DNA of 64,000 nucleotides from Sabellastarte sp. h YS-2021 (GCA_964017235.1 OZ024931.1:120787530-120851529), one strand, 5' to 3'; numbered from the stretch's first letter, positions 12,224-21,132 are shown. Program-made: numbers and translations. Notes: generated by a model not told the origin, from the letters alone.

Positions 12224-15200
12224 CTAGGTACCGGCCTGCTGGTGGATCTGCTGAGCAGCCACAACTGGTCCAAGATGGTAGAGCTCTGAGTCAGCCCAAG
12301 CCACATCCTTCAGATAGAATTGGGTGAAGGTATTATGAGATTTCCAATGGCAGGCTGCTAAGATCTGCTCTAAGGAGACCCCTGACTGGAAGGCCTTAGA
12401 AGCAGCAAAGGCCCTGACATCATGGGCTTTAACCTGATGTAGGGTGTGGGCCTGATGATCAGAGAGCTCATAGCATAGGATCACAGTTTGTTTGATCCAT
12501 GAGGAGATAGTGGCAGGTGAGATGTCCTTGTCGAAACCCTTCTTGAAGGAGACAAAGACTAACTGCTGGTGTTGTCTGAGGTCTGAAGTCCTATCCAGGT
12601 AGTAGCGCAAAGCTCTGACTGGACACAGGGATCTGTCAGACTTGAGGGATTTATCCAGGGTAGGAGCCAGGGCTGGTATGACCACTGGGGCTACACTCTG
12701 TGGACCCTCTTTGGCCAGCTGATTCTTGGATAGAAAGCTGGGAGATGGGAAAAGGGACACCTTAGACCAATCGGATTGGTGTCTGATGTTTTGGTGCTGC
12801 CAGGCATGGATCTCACTCCTTCTTTTACCTGAGCCCAGGGCCAACAGGAAGACAGTTTTGAAGGTCAGATGCTTCAGAGATGCTTCCCGAAGAGGTTCGA
12901 AGGGAGCCTTTGTCAGCTGGTGTAGTACCAGGGAAAGGTTCCAAGAGGGAATCCCCCTCCGCCCTTTGGGCCTGTCTCTGTGGAAGCTTTCCAAGAGACG
13001 AGTGAGATTATCATCTTTACTGATATTAATTGCTGTATTACCTAATTTGTCAGCAATGGCAGACCTGTATCCATCAATGGTGCTTGGTTGTAACTTCTTG
13101 TCCTCAAAGAGGTACATGAGGAAGTCAGCCACCGACTTCACAGGTGGTGCTCTGAAGTCCACCTGATTAGTGAGGCACCACTTTGTAAAAATGGCCCACT
13201 TTGCCTCATAGACTGATCTGGTAGATCTTCTTTGAGGAGCCTCAATTCTTGCTGCCACTGCCTCAGAGAAGCCCTGTTCTTTGATCTTTGTGGCTCTAGG
13301 AGCCAGGCATGGAGATTTAGATTTGTCAGATTTCTGTGAGGGATCTGACTGAAGGGCTGTGTCAGCAAGTTGGGTTGGTCGGGCAGGCTGAGAGGGACCC
13401 GACTGGACATGGTCACCAGGTCCCAAAACCAAGGCATGTTGGGCCACCCCGGAGCAATCAGAATGAGTCTCTTGCAAGGGGAGTCCTGCAACTTCTCCAC
13501 CACTTTGCCCAATATGGCGGTCGGTGGAAAAGCGTATGCATCCAGATCCTCCCAAGGTAGGGTGAGTGCGTCCACTGCTACTGCCAGAGTGTCCGGCACT
13601 GGAGACACGAATCGAGGTAGTTTGTTGTTGAACCTTGTGGCAAATAGGTCTATCTGTGGCCGGTGCCATTTTCTGCACAATTCCCGAAAGATGTCCGGAA
13701 GGAGGGACCATTCTGTTTGGATGGTCTGATTTAGCCGGGATAGCTTGTCTGCTATCACATTTAAACGGCCAGGGATATGTCGGGCCTTTAGGGGCACTTG
13801 TCGCTGGGAACACCAGGTCAAGATCCTCCATAGTAGGGCACACAGTGGGCCCGACTTCATTCCCCCTTCTTTGCTTATGTAGGCCACTACTGTAGTATTG
13901 TCTGTGGCCACTAGGACAATCTGGTTTGTGCAAAGGTTTTGGAACTCTTTTAGGGCTAAGAGTACTGCTTTTAGTTCCAGATAATTTATGTGCAGCTTGC
14001 TTTCCGGCACTGACCAGGACCCTCTTGCAGTGAACTCGTTTAAATGAGCGCCCCACCCTTCTTTTGATGCGTCTGTAAAAATTTGCAGAGCATGCTGTAT
14101 GGGGTGTAATGGCTGACCTTGAAGCACATTGCTTTCGTCTAGCCACCACTGTAAATGTGGGTGCAGGGATCTGGGTAGAGGAATAACTTTTTCCAGGGAT
14201 TCCTGTACTCTCCAATTGTTTTTGAGATGCCACTGTATGGGTCTCATGTGTAAACGGCCTAGGTGAACTTGTTTCTCTGTGGCCGTTAACAGACCTATCA
14301 AGGACATGAGCTGCCGGACTGGACAGGCCGGTAGTGAAAGTAGTGTTTGTATTTTCCCTTGAAGGCTCTGCCAGCGGTCCGGTGTCGGTCTGACCCGGCC
14401 GGACCTGAGGTCGAACTGGTAGCCGACAAAGTTGAATACTTGTTGGGGCTCCAGTTCCGATTTTTCTAAATTTACTAGCCAGCCTAGATCCTGGCACATC
14501 TTGATCAGGATCCGGGTATGCTGGAGACAGACTTGGTGGGTTCCGGCTCTGACCAACCAGTCGTCTAGGTACTGGTGGATCCTTATACCCTTGTGTGTGG
14601 CCATCAGTTTCACCTCCTTTGCCAATACAGTGAACTCCATGGGTGCTGTGGACAGACCAAAGGGCAGTGCCTTGAACTGGTAAGTCCGACCCTGGACATG
14701 AAATCTGAGATATTTCCTGGACTGTTCCTGTATTGGTATATGGAAGTAGGCATCCTTGAAGTCTACTGAGGTTACCCACTCCCCTTGTTGGAGGGATGTC
14801 CTGATGGTTTCCGGTGTCTCCATTTTGAACTTTTCCACCTTGAGGAAGGGATTTAGTTTGCTTAGGTCTAGTATGGGTCTCCACTTGTTGTTGGGTTTGG
14901 GTACCAGAAAAAGTCGGTTGAAAAACCCTAAAGATGTTTGATTTTGGACTAGCTCTATTGCATTTTTGTCCATAAGCTGATGTAATGCCTCCAACAGGTA
15001 GCTGTTCCTGTGGGGATTGACATAACGGCTTATGACAGTGGGGGACCTTGTGAGGTTTGGCCGGATCCGAAAGGGGAGGGTGTAGCCCTCTCTCAGGATT
15101 TGAATTATTTTCGGTCCGGCACCCCTCTCCAACCAAGTTAGCCAAAAGTTTTGAAGTCGGGCCCCTACAGGCAGATTTGAGACAACATTCATGGCATTTG

Positions 15201-15280
15201 TTACAGGTTGAACACAAGAGAATTGAATGACAGAAGAAGCACCTTTGACATATTTTAATTTGCTTTTTGACTGATGACAA
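12224..15280 (-). CDS. DIRS tyrosine recombinase frame
   Basis: The C-terminal ~370 residues are a tyrosine recombinase, the integrating enzyme of DIRS elements. The core-binding part starts around RRSTRSVYEAKW. The catalytic set is intact: Arg in GSGKRRSEI (about residue 820), His-x-x-Arg in AHDVRAF (953-956), His in CHWKS (978) and the nucleophile Tyr in QFYLKD (989), counting from 15280. The frame is also open over the whole RT gene (13138-15280). That N-terminal stretch is low-complexity-looking apart from a Cys-rich start, so it may be translated only as a shadow of RT. The frame is the same as Gag and stays open from the Gag stop, so 15280 (TTG) is only a nominal start. The true recombinase start is unknown. 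Confidence 0.88.
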   Translation of the reverse strand: MSSVKKQIKICQRCFFCHSILLCSTCNKCHECCLKSACRGPTSKLLANLVGEGCRTENNSNPERGLHPPLSDPAKPHKVPHCHKPLCQSPQEQLPVGGITSAYGQKCNRASPKSNIFRVFQPTFSGTQTQQQVETHTRPKQTKSLPQGGKVQNGDTGNHQDIPPTRGVGNLSRLQGCLLPYTNTGTVQEISQISCPGSDLPVQGTALWSVHSTHGVHCIGKGGETDGHTQGYKDPPVPRRLVGQSRNPPSLSPAYPDPDQDVPGSRLASKFRKIGTGAPTSIQLCRLPVRPQVRPGQTDTGPLAEPSRENTNTTFTTGLSSPAAHVLDRSVNGHRETSSPRPFTHETHTVASQKQLESTGIPGKSYSSTQIPAPTFTVVARRKQCASRSAITPHTACSANFYRRIKRRVGRSFKRVHCKRVLVSAGKQAAHKLSGTKSSTLSPKRVPKPLHKPDCPSGHRQYYSSGLHKQRRGNEVGPTVCPTMEDLDLVFPATSAPKGPTYPWPFKCDSRQAIPAKSDHPNRMVPPSGHLSGIVQKMAPATDRPICHKVQQQTTSIRVSSAGHSGSSSGRTHPTLGGSGCIRFSTDRHIGQSGGEVAGLPLQETHSDCSGVAQHALVLGPGDHVQSGPSQPARPTQLADTALQSDPSQKSDKSKSPCLAPRATKIKEQGFSEAVAARIEAPQRRSTRSVYEAKWAIFTKWCLTNQVDFRAPPVKSVADFLMYLFEDKKLQPSTIDGYRSAIADKLGNTAINISKDDNLTRLLESFHRDRPKGRRGIPSWNLSLVLHQLTKAPFEPLREASLKHLTFKTVFLLALGSGKRRSEIHAWQHQNIRHQSDWSKVSLFPSPSFLSKNQLAKEGPQSVAPVVIPALAPTLDKSLKSDRSLCPVRALRYYLDRTSDLRQHQQLVFVSFKKGFDKDISPATISSWIKQTVILCYELSDHQAHTLHQVKAHDVRAFAASKAFQSGVSLEQILAACHWKSHNTFTQFYLKDVAWADSELYHLGPVVAAQQIHQQAGT
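13138..15192 (-). CDS. DIRS reverse transcriptase-RNase H
   Basis: Copies element RNA into DNA and removes the RNA. The first Met after the Gag region is ATG at 15192-15190, just before NLPVGARLQNFW. The frame is open further up to 15648 inside Gag, but that part shows no conserved features. Counting from 15648, RT motifs are LVPKPNNKWRPILDLS (about 248-263), the first catalytic Asp in VDFKDAYF (296), LPFGLSTAP (328-336) and the YLDD box (360-363). RNase H follows with Asp in IFTDAS (526), Glu in NYLELK (558), Asp in ATDNT (583) and HIPGRLNVIADKLSR (624-638). A C-terminal conserved DIRS region includes IAPGWPNMPW. The frame is +1 relative to Gag and overlaps the recombinase frame by about 2 kb, so translation must use a frameshift or reinitiation. 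No break is seen. Confidence 0.92.
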   Translation of the reverse strand: MNVVSNLPVGARLQNFWLTWLERGAGPKIIQILREGYTLPFRIRPNLTRSPTVISRYVNPHRNSYLLEALHQLMDKNAIELVQNQTSLGFFNRLFLVPKPNNKWRPILDLSKLNPFLKVEKFKMETPETIRTSLQQGEWVTSVDFKDAYFHIPIQEQSRKYLRFHVQGRTYQFKALPFGLSTAPMEFTVLAKEVKLMATHKGIRIHQYLDDWLVRAGTHQVCLQHTRILIKMCQDLGWLVNLEKSELEPQQVFNFVGYQFDLRSGRVRPTPDRWQSLQGKIQTLLSLPACPVRQLMSLIGLLTATEKQVHLGRLHMRPIQWHLKNNWRVQESLEKVIPLPRSLHPHLQWWLDESNVLQGQPLHPIQHALQIFTDASKEGWGAHLNEFTARGSWSVPESKLHINYLELKAVLLALKEFQNLCTNQIVLVATDNTTVVAYISKEGGMKSGPLCALLWRILTWCSQRQVPLKARHIPGRLNVIADKLSRLNQTIQTEWSLLPDIFRELCRKWHRPQIDLFATRFNNKLPRFVSPVPDTLAVAVDALTLPWEDLDAYAFPPTAILGKVVEKLQDSPCKRLILIAPGWPNMPWFWDLVTMSSRVPLSLPDQPNLLTQPFSQIPHRNLTNLNLHAWLLEPQRSKNRASLRQWQQELRLLKEDLPDQSMRQSGPFLQSGASLIRWTSEHHL

Positions 15281-15448
15281 CCTGCTGACCCGGGACTTAG
15301 CTCTCTCTTTTGGGAGTGCCCGGGCGCAGAATGAACATGGTTTACAGCAAGATGCTTTACATTTAAACTTAAACAGTTTATTGTCTTTCTGGGTAGTGCA
15401 CTTGTCCGGGTCAACAGCCTGTCCGGTAACAGATTTACACAGTAATTG
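15161..15448 (-). other. Cys-rich in-frame extension after the Gag stop
   Basis: Directly after the Gag TGA (15451-15449) the same frame continues without a stop. Its first 96 codons contain 16 cysteines, including CKASCCKPCSFC and CNKCHECC spacings that suggest a zinc-binding module. The stop context is TGA CAA TTA, matching the CARYYA readthrough consensus. The module would become part of a Gag fusion if the stop is read through, or of an RT precursor if a frameshift follows near 15190. Expression is inferred, not shown. Confidence 0.55.
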
Positions 15449-17401
15449 TCATTTATAAGGCTGTTGACCCTTGGCAGGACGCGATGAGTACTGCCGCTTG
15501 CCTTTATTTCTCTTGTTATGGCCACGTGAGAGGTTCTTCCAAGCCGGTCTATCCGGCTGTCTGTTGTCTGGTTTAGTTTCCGGCCTTTCATAAGGGTGGA
15601 AGCGATTTTTCTTATATGTTGAGACAGACCGACCCTTTTCAGAAGCACTAATGTCCTCCTCGGCTTGTTTTAGTACACTATCCGGAAATAGGGTGGAGAG
15701 GTGGAGAGGTGCTGTTCTAAGAGCTGCCATAGTATCCGCTTTAATTCCAGCCTTCAAGTACGCTAGGTACGAATCTCTCCTGAGTAAGGTGGTGTTGGCC
15801 ATGGTCACAAAAACAAAGTCTGTTAAATGTTCCATGGACTTGGCCATGGCCTGGCAGATACTAGCATTAAAGTCCAGAAGGAACTGCATTTCCTCTGTGG
15901 CTTCTGTCACCTTGGAAGCTGACTTCCCTTTCTGTTCTGATTTAATTGTCTTTAACTGAGACTGTATGTCCTGCTGCACTTTAACTAAACAGCGGTTGAA
16001 ACCTGCAGCCTGATTGCAGATAACAGACGACTCCCGTGCACTTTTCTCCCACTTCCTCAAGGAGTCTTGAGAGATTGGCCGCGATTGGGGAGGGCTGGTG
16101 GCAATTCCGGCCTGTTTTGCTATCCTCAGGTAGCCACTGTTTACTTTAGCTGCATCTGAGCTCCAGGATGACACCGTATCATCAGTACTCTTAGTTTGCT
16201 GGTGGGCCCCATACCACTTGGCCTGAGATCTTGGGGGTTTAAGGAACTGATCCCTGTGCAAACCACCGGCTTCTGCCCCACGGGATGGGTAACCATCTGT
16301 AAGAGTCAGGTTCAGTTTAGAGATTTTTCGGCAAAGCCACTCATCTGTTGGAAGTTGAACTGAAACCTTGCCCTGGGTTTGCATCTTAGGCCCGGCAAAG
16401 GGGTTATCATCTGAAGAGCCGGCAGCAGATTCCATATCAGGGATGTGGGTCCATCCCATGTAACTTCTGATGCCCCTCATTGTCTCACGGTATGACTGCT
16501 CTTCTGACAATGTTTGTTCGGGGTCGTTACCGGCATCCGGATCCTCTGATAACTCGCCCTCCTCTACAAAAATGTCCAGGGGAGGCTGGTCAGATTGTTC
16601 ACTGTCCGACTCTGAATCACTAGTGTCCTTTCTGGTCGGCTGGAAGGCACTGGAAGGTTTATCAGAGGTTGAAGGCCGGTCAGCTTTCTTAGAAGAGGCC
16701 GGTGGGTCGGTGATAGCACCTACAGCAGGTCGGTCTGAAGATGTGGCCGGTAGATCAGAAGACTGGGTAAAAGGCTGGTCGGCAGGGTTGATAAAGGGCT
16801 CAGACCTGGTGACATTAGCTGGTGGCGAGTGGGTAGGGACCACCTTCACAGTGCTGAATGTCGGTTCCTGCTGAGGTCGGTCTAGGGTCTTAGCTAGTAA
16901 GAGAGCCTCAAGCCGGTTGAACCGGTCCGACCATTTCTGATCCATCTCCTGAAATTTCTGGTCGGTGGAAACTGCAGCCACAGTTGAGGTAGAAGGCTTG
17001 GGTTTAACCGACTTCTTCTTTTCCTCTACCCTTTTCTTTTTCTCTGCTGGTTGTGCACTCAAACCAGTGTCCTGGCCATCCACTGCCCTTATTACCGACA
17101 CTCGTGCCGGGTCCACAAGGGTGGGACTGAGAGTGACTGACGCTGAAGAAGATGAATCTTTCTTAGATGGTGTAGATTCCGCCTTATCCCGCTTCTCCTT
17201 TTTAAGTTTATATGAAGGGGTTGCTAACTGGGAAGCTTGCTCTGGAGTAAGGGTTTTACAAAGCTGACATTCAACATTAGGGTTCTCCACACAGGGGTCC
17301 TTACCCTTCTTCTTGTCGCGACAGCGTGCACAAAAACTGTGCAAGTCAAAGCCAGCCATCATGTGGCCACAACCCCCCCTACGTTGACTTGGAGAAGACA
17401 T
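15449..17401 (-). CDS. DIRS Gag-like protein
   Basis: 650-residue first ORF, with ATG at 17401 placed 122 bp inside the inverted repeat 17524-17695. The N-terminus carries a putative zinc-binding cluster (Cys11, His13, His21, Cys24, Cys27, Cys37, Cys45, Cys48; FDLHSFCARC ... VECQLC) of the kind seen at the start of DIRS Gag proteins. Then come a Lys/Ser/Pro-rich and acidic linker (about 60-300), a helical region with LLDFNASICQAMAKSME (about 500-520), and a basic Arg/Lys/Pro-rich tail (RGHNKRNKGKRQ) suited to nucleic-acid binding. It is assumed to package the element RNA. It ends at TGA in a possible readthrough context and is in the same frame as the recombinase. Confidence 0.85.
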   Translation of the reverse strand: MSSPSQRRGGCGHMMAGFDLHSFCARCRDKKKGKDPCVENPNVECQLCKTLTPEQASQLATPSYKLKKEKRDKAESTPSKKDSSSSASVTLSPTLVDPARVSVIRAVDGQDTGLSAQPAEKKKRVEEKKKSVKPKPSTSTVAAVSTDQKFQEMDQKWSDRFNRLEALLLAKTLDRPQQEPTFSTVKVVPTHSPPANVTRSEPFINPADQPFTQSSDLPATSSDRPAVGAITDPPASSKKADRPSTSDKPSSAFQPTRKDTSDSESDSEQSDQPPLDIFVEEGELSEDPDAGNDPEQTLSEEQSYRETMRGIRSYMGWTHIPDMESAAGSSDDNPFAGPKMQTQGKVSVQLPTDEWLCRKISKLNLTLTDGYPSRGAEAGGLHRDQFLKPPRSQAKWYGAHQQTKSTDDTVSSWSSDAAKVNSGYLRIAKQAGIATSPPQSRPISQDSLRKWEKSARESSVICNQAAGFNRCLVKVQQDIQSQLKTIKSEQKGKSASKVTEATEEMQFLLDFNASICQAMAKSMEHLTDFVFVTMANTTLLRRDSYLAYLKAGIKADTMAALRTAPLHLSTLFPDSVLKQAEEDISASEKGRSVSTYKKNRFHPYERPETKPDNRQPDRPAWKNLSRGHNKRNKGKRQYSSRPAKGQQPYK

Positions 17402-17523
17402 GAAGGTCTATAAGGTGTGAAGAATCCGTAGATAAAATTTCACAACACTTTAGCAACTAATCTGGCAAAAAAAACTGAAATTAAGCTCAGAAAAAATATT
17501 CGTGTACACTTAAACATGCGCCA

Positions 17524-17695
17524 AACGAAAAAGATGCTATGACGTCACGCTGTCTAGACAGGAAGGAAGTACGACACGCCATCTGGCGAGTGCACAGAAC
17601 TGGGCCGGCCTAGCCGGTGGAGACACAGGACGTCTTTTTCTGACGTTTGGCGGGCCGGTCTGCGCCGACCGGATAAGCTATTGTCCATTGGATAG
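17524..17695. repeat. DIRS inverted terminal repeat (element 5' side)
   Basis: 172 bp, the reverse complement of 11525-11696. It is followed by the outer end ...GTATTAACGCAATAAAATTG to 17718. The element promoter is expected here, upstream of the Gag ATG at 17401, but I see no TATA box that I would call. Confidence 0.95.
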
Positions 17696-17711
17696 GATGT
17701 ATTAACGCAAT

Positions 17712-17765
17712 AAAATTGGCTATCTGCAATACTTTTAGAGATAATTCACATTTACTCATTTTGAG
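17712..17765 (+). repeat. 133-bp satellite remnant right of DIRS
   Basis: Continuation of the monomer broken at 11484 (AAAATTGGCTATCTGCAATA ... ACTCATTTTGAG). Its last 8 bp, ATTTTGAG (17758-17765), are the left target duplication of the next insertion. Confidence 0.9.
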
Positions 17766-18124
17766 TAAGGCTGTGATAGGTTACCCGGTTACCCGAAACC
17801 GGTCTGAATTCTTTAGGAAACCGAGTACAAACTGGCGAAGCGGGTAACCGAAAAAATATTAAATACAACGTAAATCAATGAAATACTCAGCTAAACCTTA
17901 GTATTGTGTCAGATTTCTTTAATTAATGTTAGTTTTTCACGTAATTTTCCTTATTTATACAGATATTTAACATTATTTTCCGTAACGTTTTGTTTACATC
18001 ATCCGCCATGTTTGCTTCTCTGCCACTTCCACTGGGTGACAACTAAAAGACGGTTACCCGAATTCGGATCGATTCTTTCGAGGCGAATAACCGGTGTCGT
18101 TTTTCCAACGAAGTCACAGCCTTA
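17766..18124. mobile_element. hAT-like MITE with 8-bp target duplication
   Basis: 359-bp non-coding element with 11-bp perfect terminal inverted repeats TAAGGCTGTGA / TCACAGCCTTA. It is flanked by identical ATTTTGAG copies (17758-17765 and 18125-18132). Excising it with one copy restores the satellite sequence ACTCATTTTGAGTAGGTGAG. Subterminal GGTTACCCGGTTACCCG and GCGAATAACCGGTG resemble the element at 2623-3154. No transposase is present. Confidence 0.85.
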
Positions 18125-18182
18125 ATTTTGAGTAGGTGAGTAATTAGCTAAGGGTCTGAAACTTCACCAAGTGAAAGCTCTC
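18125..18182 (+). repeat. 133-bp satellite remnant before 321-bp array
   Basis: Remainder of the monomer hit by the MITE (TAGGTGAGTAATTAGCTAAG, GAAACTTCACCAAGTGAAAG). It ends at GCTCTC. The next bases, AATTAGCTAC, are shared by both satellite families, so the junction may have formed by recombination at that block. Confidence 0.85.
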
Positions 18183-20945
18183 AATTAGCTACAAATGAGA
18201 AAATAGCTATTACTCACTTATGGCATGCAATAGAACCCCAAACTATGTACCACCTTATAGCTAAGGACAAAGTAGCTGAACAACATATTTTAGGCAAACA
18301 CTCTAACTGCAATAGTTTTGGAGTTACAATGGCTTTACTCAACAGTCAGAATTTCAAAGTAGCTATTACTCAGCTATCAAAGATTCAACAGGTCTGAAAC
18401 TTTACTATGTGATAGCTTACCAAAAAGTAGATGGACAACATATTTGAAAAGATTTCCCTAACTTTAATACTTTTGAAGATATTTGACATTTACTTCTTTT
18501 GTTATTTAGCTACAAATGAGAAAATAGCTATTACTCACTTATGGCACGCAATAGAACCCCAAACTATGTACCATCTTATAGCTAAGGACAAAGTAGCTGA
18601 ACAACATATTTTAGGAAAACACTCTAACTGCAATAGTTTGGGAGATACAATGGCTTTACTCAACAGTCGGAATTTGAAAGTAGCTATGACTCAGCTATCA
18701 AAGGTTCAACAGGTCTGAAACTTTACTATGTAATAGCTTACCAAAAAGTAGATGAATAACATATTTGAAAAGATTTCCCTAACTTTAATACTTTTGAAGA
18801 TATTTGACATTTACTTCTTTTGTTATTTAGCTACAAATGAGAAAATAGCTATTACTCACTTATGGCATGCAATAGAACCCCAAACTATGTACCATCTTAT
18901 AGCTAAGGACAAAGTAGCTGAACAACATATTTTAGGAAAACACTCTAACTGCAATAGTTTTTGAGTTACAATGGCTTTACTCAACCGTCGGAATTTGAAA
19001 GTAGCTATTACTCAGCTATCAAAGGTTCAACAGGTCTGAAACTTTACTATGTGATAGCTTACCAAAAAGTAGATGGACAACATATTTGAAAAGATTTCAC
19101 TAACTTTAATACTTCTGAAGATATTTGACATTTACTTCTTTTGTTATTTAGCTACAAATGAGAAAATAGCTATTACTCACTTATGGCATGCAATAGAACC
19201 CCAAACTATGTACCATCTTATAGCTAAGGACAAAGTAGCTGAACAACATATTTTAGGAAAACACTGTAACTGCAATAGTTTTGGAGATACAATGGCTTTA
19301 CTCAACAGTCGGAATTTGAAAGTAGCTATTACTCAGCTATCCATGGTGCAACAGGTCTGAAACTTAACTATGTGATAGCTTACCCAAAAGTAGATGAATA
19401 ACATATTTGAAAAGATTTCTGTAACTCTAATACTTTTGAAGATATTTGGCATTTACTTCTTTTGTTATTTAGCTACAAATGAGAAAATAGCTATTACTCA
19501 CTTATGGCATGCAATAGAACCCCAAACTATGTACCATCTTATAGCTAAGGACAAAGTAGCTGAACAACATATTTTAGGAAAACACTCTAACTGCAATAGT
19601 TTTGGAGATACAATGGCTTTACTCAACAGTCGGAATTTGAAAGTAGCTATTACTCAGCTATCCACGGTGCAACAGGTCTGAAACTTTATTATGTGATAGC
19701 TTACCCAAAAGTAGATGGACAACATATTTGAAAAGATTTCACTAACTTTAATACTTCTGAAGATATTTGACATTTACTTCTTTTGTTATTTAGCTACAAA
19801 TGAGAAAATAGCTATTACTCACTTATGGCATGCAATAGAACCCCAAACTATGTACCATCTTATACCTAAGGACAAAGTAGCTGAACAACATATTTTAGGA
19901 AAACACTGTAACTGCAATAGTTTTGGAGATACAATGGCTTTACTCAACAGTCGGAATTTGAAAGTAGCTATTACTCAGCTATCCATGGTGCAACAGGTCT
20001 GAAACTTAACTATGTGATAGCTTACCCAAAAGTAGATGAATAACATATTTGAAAAGATTTCTGTAACTCTAATACTTTTGAAGATATTTGGCATTTACTT
20101 CTTTTGTTATTTAGCTACAAATGAGAAAATAGCTATTACTCACTTATGGCATGCAATAGAACCCCAAACTATGTACCATCTTATCGCTAAGGACAAAGTA
20201 GCTGAACAACATATTTTAGGAAAACACTCTAACTGCAATAGTTTGGGAGATACAATGGCTTTACTCAACAGTCGGAATTTGAAAGTAGCTATTACTCAGC
20301 TATCCACGGTGCAACAGGTCTGAAACTTTATTATGTGATAGCTTACCCAAAAGTAGATGAATAACATATTTGAAAAGATTTCTGTAACTGTAATACTTTT
20401 GAAGATACTTGGCATTTACTTCTTTTGTTATTTAGCTACAAATGAGAAAATAGCTATTACTCACTTATGGCATGCAATAGAACCCCAAACTATGTACCAT
20501 CTTATAGCTAAGGACAAAGTAGCTGAACAATATATTTTAGGAAAACACTCTAACTGCAATAGTTTTGGAGTTACAATGGCTTTACTCAACAGTCAGAATT
20601 TCAAAGTAGCTATTACTCAGCTATCCAAGGTGCAACAGGTCTGAAACTTTACTATGTGATAGCTTACCAAAAAGTAGATGAACAACATATTTGAAAAGAT
20701 TTCTGTAACTCTAATACTTTTGAAGATATTTGACATTTACTCCTTTTGTTATTTAGCTACAAATGAGAAAATAGCTATTACTCACTTATGGCATGCAATG
20801 GGACCCCAAACTATGTACCATCTTATAGCTAAGGACAAAGTAGCTGAACAACATATTTGAAGAAAAAGTTGTAACTGCAATAGTTTTTGAGTTATGAGCC
20901 CTTTACTCCAAGTAGCTAAGATAGCTATTACTCAGTTATCTTTAG
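18183..20945 (+). repeat. 321-bp satellite array, about 8.6 units
   Basis: Units start every 321 bp (GAACAACATATTTGAAAAG-type blocks at about 18431, 18752, 19073, 19394, 19715, 20036, 20357, 20678). Units 3 and 5, and units 4 and 6, are near twins, so a 642-bp pair was duplicated. Each unit is itself a dimer of two diverged ~160-bp halves. One half carries GGTCTGAAACTTTACTATGTGATAGCTTACC and the other carries CAAACTATGTACCATCTTATAGC. The unit is 107 codons long, so the same 95-codon frame reappears in each full unit. This is explained by the period being a multiple of 3, and I do not call it a gene. Confidence 0.95.
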
Positions 20946-21132
20946 GCCTAAGTCCATAAAACCAAAAAAATTTTCGAGGGCGTGAAAATTCATTGGGACA
21001 ATTAATTTACAAAAAATCTGTAGCTGTAGTAGTTTTGGAGGAATCTGCGTGACTAACTAACGCACGCACACACGCACGCACGGGCATCATTTCATAATCT
21101 CCCTCCCGGGCTTTAGCCCGGCGGGAGATAAT
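20946..21132 (+). other. Post-satellite tail ending in a hairpin
   Basis: After the last satellite monomer come about 150 bp with a CGCACGCACACACGCACG tract. Then there is a strong dyad, ATAATCTCCC ... CCCGGGCTTTAGCCCGG ... GGGAGATAAT (21094-21132). The same outer stem with a different loop ends the tail at 43244-43286. This fits the conserved end of a mobile element family that carries the satellite as its core. Confidence 0.6.

Larger units (their letters stand above)
11485..17718 (-). mobile_element. DIRS-like tyrosine-recombinase retrotransposon, apparently complete
   Basis: 6234-bp element read on the minus strand. From its 5' end it has an inverted terminal repeat (17524-17695), Gag (15449-17401), reverse transcriptase-RNase H (13138-15192), a tyrosine recombinase in an overlapping frame (down to 12224), an internal complementary region (11755-11851) and the second inverted repeat (11525-11696). 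There is no integrase and no direct LTR, which is the DIRS plan of a circular intermediate integrated by the recombinase. The two 172-bp inverted repeats look identical and the frames are unbroken, so the copy is young and possibly active. Both junctions fall in one 133-bp satellite monomer, whose AAAATTG is present at both edges (11478-11484 and 17712-17718). Confidence 0.93.

Noticed and set aside
13800-13960. DNA N6-adenine methyltransferase domain in the DIRS RT protein
   Set aside because: Some DIRS-1 relatives carry one, but I see no DPPY-type catalytic motif after the RNase H domain here.
12726-16874. Plus-strand open frames across the DIRS element
   Set aside because: They are antisense to Gag, RT and recombinase frames that carry clear motifs.
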